Of a DNA stretch of 64,000 nt, positions 62,179 to 64,000 are shown one piece after another. Numbering within the stretch: the first letter of the stretch is position 1; every line of letters starts with the position of its first letter. The notes under the pieces are model-generated. The model was not told the origin of the DNA, ran no database searches, and saw only the letters and a program-made list of their open reading frames with translations. The stretch spans positions 6,696,001-6,760,000 of the forward strand of contig NZ_CP061281.1 of assembly GCF_014621695.1 (NCBI RefSeq). Direction: 5' to 3'. Made by a program: the position numbers and the translations under genes. The stretch is from Streptomyces xanthii. GTDB taxonomy: Bacteria; Actinomycetota; Actinomycetes; Streptomycetales; Streptomycetaceae.

Positions 62179-63471
62179 ATGAGCGTGGACGGCACAGGCA
62201 CCAGCGAGAGCAGCACCGGCACCGCACCGGACGAGACACCGGCACGGCGGCGGCGCTGGGCGATGGACACCCGGCCGCTGCGGATACCCGCCTACCGCCG
62301 CCTGTGGTCCTCCACGATCGTCACCGCCGTCGGCAGCCAGCTCACCGCCGTCGCCGTGCCCAAGCAGATCTACGACATCACCGGATCCTCCGCCTGGGTC
62401 GGCGCCGCGAGCCTCGCCGGACTCGTACCGCTCGTCGTGTTCGCCCTGTGGGGCGGCGCGGTCGCCGACACCATGGACCGCCGCAAGCTGCTCCTCATCA
62501 CCAACTGCGGCATCGCCGGCACCTCGGTCCTGTTCTGGCTCCAGGCCGTCACCGGGCTCGGCTCCGTCGTCGTCCTGATGGTGCTGCTCGCCCTCCAGCA
62601 GGCGTTCTGGGGACTCAACGCGCCCGCGCGCAACGCCTCCATCGCCCGGCTCGTGCCCGAGGGCCAGCTCGCCGCGGCCAACGCGCTCGGCTCCACCGTC
62701 ATGCAGACCGGCCAGGTCGTCGGGCCGCTGCTCGCCGGCGTCCTGATCCCCGTGATCGGCCTGCCCGAGCTGTACCTCATCGACGCGTTCGCGCTGTGCG
62801 TCACCGTCTGGGCCGTGTACCGGCTGCCCGCGCTGCCCCCGCTCGGCACCGTCGCCCGCCGCGCCGGAGTGCGCGAGATCGCCGAGGGCTTCCGGTACAT
62901 CGCCCTGCACAAGGTGCTGCTGCTGTCCTTCCTCGCCGACATCGTCGCGATGGTCCTCGGCATGCCCCGCGCCCTCTTCCCGCAGCTCGCCGCCGAGACC
63001 TACGCGCCCTACGGGGAAGGGCTCGCCCTCGGCCTCCTGTTCGCGGCGATCCCCGTCGGGGCGGTGGCCGGCGGGCTGTTCTCCGGTACGTTCTCGCGAG
63101 CCCGGCGGCACGGCTGGATGGTCATCGGCGCGGTCGTCGCGTGGGGGCTCGCGATCGCCGGGTTCGGGCTCAGCGGCAACCTCTGGCTCGCCGTGGCGTT
63201 CCTCGCGCTCGCCGGGGTCGCCGACATGGTCTCGATGGTATTCCGCGGGGCGATCCTGCTGTCCGCCGCGACCGACGAGATGCGCGGCCGGATGCAGGGC
63301 GTCTTCACCGTCGTCGTCGCGGGCGGGCCCCGGCTCGCCGACGTGCTGCACGGATCGGCGGGCTCCGCGTTCGGGCCCCGCGCGGCCGTGGTCGGGGGCG
63401 GGCTCCTGGTCGTCGTCACCATGCTGGGCCTCGCCTGCGCCATGCCCGCGCTGCGCCGCTACCGGGTCTGA
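62179..63471 (+). CDS. MFS transporter
   Basis: The protein has 430 residues with twelve helices after a 40-residue polar head. The MFS_3 pattern is seen in YRRLWSSTIVTAVGSQLTAVAVPKQIYDITGSSAWVGAA, VADTMDRRKLLLITN (motif A) and GLNAPARNASIARLVPEGQLAAANAL. It is a relative of enterobactin-exporter-like and drug-efflux proteins. The start is chosen at ATG 62179; the ribosome site there is weak. Substrate unknown. It lies 72 bases after lysE, possibly in the same transcript. Confidence 0.86.
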   Translation: MSVDGTGTSESSTGTAPDETPARRRRWAMDTRPLRIPAYRRLWSSTIVTAVGSQLTAVAVPKQIYDITGSSAWVGAASLAGLVPLVVFALWGGAVADTMDRRKLLLITNCGIAGTSVLFWLQAVTGLGSVVVLMVLLALQQAFWGLNAPARNASIARLVPEGQLAAANALGSTVMQTGQVVGPLLAGVLIPVIGLPELYLIDAFALCVTVWAVYRLPALPPLGTVARRAGVREIAEGFRYIALHKVLLLSFLADIVAMVLGMPRALFPQLAAETYAPYGEGLALGLLFAAIPVGAVAGGLFSGTFSRARRHGWMVIGAVVAWGLAIAGFGLSGNLWLAVAFLALAGVADMVSMVFRGAILLSAATDEMRGRMQGVFTVVVAGGPRLADVLHGSAGSAFGPRAAVVGGGLLVVVTMLGLACAMPALRRYRV

Positions 63472-63536
63472 GTACAGTTTGCTGCACGTCGGGGTGCAAC
63501 CAGGTGTGCCCCTCCAGGCCCCTCGATGGACGGAAC

Positions 63537-64000
63537 GTGTCGGACCTCGACCTGCTGACCCAGTCGCTCGCCCGCAACGTCAGGCACTGGCGCACCGAGC
63601 GCGGCTTCACCCTCGACACGCTCGCCTCCCGGGCCGGGGTCAGCCGGGGCATGGTCATCCAGATCGAACAGGCCCGCACCAACCCCAGCATCGGCACCGT
63701 CGTCAAGATCGGCGACGCGCTCGGCGTCAGCATCACCACCCTGCTCGACTACGAACAGGGCCCGAAGGTGCGGGTCGTCCCCGGCGACCAGGCCGTCCGG
63801 CTGTGGTCGACGGAGGGCGGCAGCCACAACCGGCTCCTCGTCGGCGCGGAGGCGCCCGGCCCGTTCGAGATGTGGGAGTGGCGGCTCGCGCCGGGTGAGG
63901 GCAGCCCGTCGGACCCCCATCCGCAGGGGACGGTGGAGCTGCTGCACGTGACCTCCGGTGAGCTGGCCCTGGTCGTCGACGGGGTCGTGCACCGGGTGCC
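63537..64000 (+). CDS. XRE-family regulator with C-terminal cupin, 3' truncated by the window edge
   Basis: The frame runs from a GTG at 63537 to the window end, giving 154 residues. An HTH_XRE domain (about 10-65: VRHWRTERGFTLDTLASRAGVSRGMVIQIEQARTNPSIGTVVKIGDALGV) leads into the first strands of a cupin (FEMWEWRLAPGEGSPSD, TVELLHVTSGELALVVDG). Such two-domain repressors sense a small ligand and often control efflux or amino-acid use. The MFS gene just upstream may be a target, but it is on the same strand and the link is inference. The C-terminus is outside the window. Confidence 0.88.
   Translation, partial: MSDLDLLTQSLARNVRHWRTERGFTLDTLASRAGVSRGMVIQIEQARTNPSIGTVVKIGDALGVSITTLLDYEQGPKVRVVPGDQAVRLWSTEGGSHNRLLVGAEAPGPFEMWEWRLAPGEGSPSDPHPQGTVELLHVTSGELALVVDGVVHRV

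Overview
The window is a piece of a high-GC actinobacterial chromosome, almost certainly Streptomyces. The evidence is the roughly 70% GC protein-coding DNA with strong third-position G/C bias, the many GTG and two TTG starts, the actinobacterial GarA/FtsR/bifunctional-nuclease/MerR block, DUF5999, a divergent third EF-Tu of the tuf3 type and a set of zinc-independent ribosomal protein paralogues. No prophage, insertion sequence, integrase, CRISPR array, rRNA or tRNA gene was recognised. Most genes look like chromosomal core or conserved Streptomyces genes.

Layout. 1-5300: the end of a DUF881 gene, a GarA-like FHA protein, FtsR, a bifunctional nuclease, a second MerR regulator and DinB polymerase IV. 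5300-9000: a PRC-barrel gene, then a tandem glycine riboswitch ahead of gcvP. 9000-18200: DUF5999, a GCS2-type ligase, a secreted VWA/substrate-binding protein, a CPBP protease, PhzF, a His-rich PadR regulator, an SRPBCC protein and a stand-alone Clp N-domain. 18200-30500: transporters and regulators, comprising three EamA permeases, an MFS exporter, a MocR regulator facing two flavin-binding-fold genes, LysR facing EamA, a PPOX protein, an isochorismatase-fold protein, a Rieske lipoprotein, TetR and an SDR.

30500-32900 is a zinc-starvation island: L32, S18 and a COG0523 protein run left from a Zur-like box, and L28 and S14 run right. 33000-39200: a HipA-like kinase coupled to DUF3037, two FabG-type reductases, a family-5 solute-binding lipoprotein, uracil-DNA glycosylase and a TPR-like protein. 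39200-49300: a lipoprotein, TetR facing an FAD monooxygenase across three identical operators, a Gfo/Idh oxidoreductase, Lnt, a SnoaL-like protein, a DinB-like hydrolase-fold protein, an SDR, a methyltransferase and UppP. 49400-64000: HxlR facing a thiolase, a VTT membrane protein, an AlkD-like glycosylase, tuf3 with a candidate attenuator leader, a spermidine-synthase-like protein, two MFS proteins, a hotdog thioesterase, DedA, gamma-carbonic anhydrase, an acyltransferase, the LysG/LysE pair and an XRE-cupin regulator cut by the window end.

Regulation is the richest theme. Two short upstream reading frames sit before stable or mutually exclusive stems (ahead of the second EamA gene and of tuf3). 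There is a tandem glycine riboswitch, a Zur-like box, three perfect TetR-type operators and several palindromes in divergent promoters. A GC-rich repeat with the core GGTCGCGCAGTTCCCCGCG occurs only in three gaps between convergent genes, where it forms large stem-loops and probably acts as a terminator.
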